Source of the DNA: Actinomycetes bacterium
GTDB lineage: Bacteria; Actinomycetota; Actinomycetes; Actinomycetales; Microbacteriaceae
Assembly (NCBI GenBank): GCA_023421635.1
Contig: JAEZSU010000364.1
Span: 1-6,103, forward strand
Reading direction: 5' to 3'
DNA length: 6,103 bases
The first letter of the stretch is position 1, and each line of letters begins with the position of its first letter. Below are positions 5,107 to 6,103 of this stretch, one piece after another. The notes below the pieces were generated by a model. The model searched no databases. It saw only the letters and a list, made by a program, of their open reading frames with translations, and was not told where the DNA came from. Both the position numbers and the translations under genes were made by a program.

Positions 5107-5832
5107 TCAGGCGGCGGGCCGCGACCTCCCCGCCGCCTGGAGGATGAGGTCGGCGATCTCGCGCGGGTGGGTGACGAGGGACAGGTGCCCGCTGTCGAGT
5201 TCGACGGTGATGGCCTGCATCCGCTCGGCGAGGAACCGTTCGAGGTCGGGCGCGGTGGTCCGGTCGTCGCGGGAGACGGCGTACCAGCAGGGCCTGTCGT
5301 GCCAGGCGGCGTTGGCGGTGCGCCCGCCGAACAGGGTGCCGGAGATCCGCCCCTGCACGGCGAAGAGCACCCGGGCCCGGTCGGCGTCGAGCCCGTTCGC
5401 GAAGTCCGCGAGGAAGGCGTCCTCGCTCAGCTGCGCGAAGCCGTCGGTCTCGTGGACGAGCCCGGCGTTCGCCGGGGGCGTCGGGAACCGTCCCGCCAGC
5501 GCGGCATAGTCCTCCCCCGCGTCCGGTGCGCGCGCGGCCACGTACACGAGCGCTGACACGTTCGGGTGGCCGCCGGTCTCGCTGATGACGGTGCCCGCCC
5601 AGGAGTGTCCGGCGAGCACCGTGGGCCCGTCCTGGAGATCGAGGATGCGGCGGGTCGCTGCCGCATCGTCCTCGAGCGAGGTGAGCGGGTTCTGGACGGC
5701 GGTGACGCGCATCCCCTCCGCCTGGAGGAGCGGGATCACCCCCGCCCAGGACGAGCCGTCCGCGTACGCGCCGTGGACGAGCACCGCGTTGTCGGCGCGG
5801 ACGGGGGGTCGGGCATCGTGCGGTTCGGTCAT
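5107..5832 (-). CDS. Alpha/beta hydrolase, small esterase/hydroxynitrile-lyase-like type
   Basis: 241-residue cytoplasmic hydrolase with no signal peptide. NAVLVHGAYADGSSW (15-29) supplies the HGxx oxyanion loop; the nucleophile elbow is GHSWAG (75-80) with S77; the acid is D189 or D190 in VSRDDRTTAPD; the catalytic His is H216 in DSGHLSLVTHP. The order and the HLSLVTHP ending match the small alpha/beta hydrolases related to plant methylesterases and hydroxynitrile lyases, which act on small esters. The natural substrate cannot be read from sequence. GAGGAGG lies 5 nt before ATG 5832, a strong RBS that sets the start; the frame runs open further upstream to 5955 but crosses the divergent promoter. 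The antiporter follows on the same strand after 50 bp, and a GntR regulator is divergent, a common layout for a local repressor and its target. Confidence 0.92.
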   Translation of the reverse strand: MTEPHDARPPVRADNAVLVHGAYADGSSWAGVIPLLQAEGMRVTAVQNPLTSLEDDAAATRRILDLQDGPTVLAGHSWAGTVISETGGHPNVSALVYVAARAPDAGEDYAALAGRFPTPPANAGLVHETDGFAQLSEDAFLADFANGLDADRARVLFAVQGRISGTLFGGRTANAAWHDRPCWYAVSRDDRTTAPDLERFLAERMQAITVELDSGHLSLVTHPREIADLILQAAGRSRPAA

Positions 5833-5837
5833 GACCG

Positions 5838-5857
5838 CCTCCTCGGGCTCCGTTCTA
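5838..5857 (-). promoter_or_regulatory. RBS and possible -10 of the hydrolase gene
   Basis: GAGGAGG (5844-5838) is the strongest Shine-Dalgarno match in the window, 5 nt before the ATG. TAGAAC (5857-5852) just upstream could be a -10, but the resulting leader would be only about 13 nt and its -35 is poor; the true promoter may be farther upstream in the shared spacer. Confidence 0.45.
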
Positions 5858-5899
5858 CCGCGTTCCGCCGGCGCGCACCAGTGTTCCCGTCGGTCCGTT

Positions 5900-5929
5900 T
5901 TGACAGCGGATGGCCGGAGTGTGTGCAAT
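5900..5929 (+). promoter_or_regulatory. Promoter TTGACA-18-TGCAAT of the GntR gene
   Basis: TTGACA (5900-5905) is a perfect -35 box, followed after 18 nt by TGCAAT (5924-5929; four of six to TATAAT). Seven nt further is ATG 5937, so transcription would start at or beside the A of the start codon, giving a leaderless mRNA. This is the only promoter in the window with both boxes. Confidence 0.6.
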
Positions 5930-5937
5930 ACATTGCA
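5924..5937. promoter_or_regulatory. Inverted repeat TGCAAT-AC-ATTGCA, likely GntR operator
   Basis: A perfect 14-bp inverted repeat with 2-bp spacer covers the -10 box, the transcription start and the A of the GntR ATG. Read on the other strand its centre is AATGTATT, resembling the GT-AC-centred sites of FadR/VanR-type regulators. A dimer bound here would block the gene's own promoter and possibly influence the divergent hydrolase. Repeat seen directly; binding inferred. Confidence 0.55.
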
Positions 5938-6103
5938 TGCCGGTCCCTTCCGCATCCGCCCCGGGTGCAGCCCGTTCCCTCCTGCGCGACGACGTCTATG
6001 TGCGCCTGCGCGATGCGATCGTGGACGGCACGCTGGAGCCCGGTGAGACCCTGCGTGACGGGGAGCTCGCGACCTGGCTCGGGGTGAGCCGCACGCCCGT
6101 CCG
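5937..6103 (+). CDS. GntR-family regulator, N-terminal part (3' end outside window)
   Basis: The first 55 residues of a GntR-type transcription factor, cut by the window edge. After a short Ser/Ala/Pro tail (1-13) comes the winged-helix DNA-binding start: LLRDDVYVRLRDAIVDGTLEPGETL (15-39) and the helix-turn-helix ELATWLGVSRTPV (43-55). GTLEPGETLRDGELATWLGVSRTPVR-type wording fits the FadR/VanR subfamily, whose C-terminal all-alpha domain binds a small acid or similar ligand, but that domain is not visible. The ATG has no Shine-Dalgarno sequence and sits 7 nt after the -10 box, so translation is probably leaderless. It is divergent from the hydrolase across 104 bp, suggesting control of the hydrolase (and perhaps antiporter) as well as itself. 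Confidence 0.9.
   Translation, partial: MPVPSASAPGAARSLLRDDVYVRLRDAIVDGTLEPGETLRDGELATWLGVSRTPV

Noticed and set aside
4233..5147. + strand frames antisense to the antiporter gene
   Set aside because: Ser/Arg/Thr-rich shadow translations; the minus strand shows an intact transporter with family signatures.

Overview
The window comes from a high-GC actinobacterium. Codon third positions are strongly G/C, GTG starts occur, and several genes have a -10-like hexamer 6-7 nt before the start codon, as leaderless actinobacterial genes do. Gene content and protein style suggest the Microbacteriaceae, probably Microbacterium or a close relative. That genus-level guess is inference from memory, not from a search.

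Layout, left to right. (1) The 3' end of a sensor histidine kinase (+, cut by the window edge) converges, with 12 bp between, on a 45-codon single-pass membrane protein gene (-). (2) About 370 bp without a convincing protein gene (499-868) holds two strong stem-loops, one probably the terminator of the next gene, and possible small-transcript signals. (3) A tandem-domain universal stress protein (-) is divergent from a membrane-anchored or secreted single-domain GH6 glycosidase (+). (4) An OmpR/PhoB-type response regulator (+) with an unusually long Pro/Ala/Gln-rich linker follows. It overlaps tail-to-tail by 34 bp with a CPA2-type cation:proton antiporter (-). (5) Upstream of the antiporter on the same strand is a small alpha/beta hydrolase of the esterase/hydroxynitrile-lyase-like type (-). 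It is divergent from a GntR/FadR-type regulator (+, cut by the right edge), whose start codon sits on the edge of a perfect inverted repeat.

The genes do not form one pathway. They read as ordinary chromosomal genes in short units: stress protein, glycosidase, orphan response regulator, and a hydrolase-antiporter pair probably controlled by the divergent GntR. No mobile element, CRISPR array, tRNA or rRNA was seen. The points most worth a second look are the GntR operator/leaderless promoter, the structured region 499-868, the small membrane protein, the response-regulator linker, the convergent overlap, and the degenerate first domain of the stress protein.
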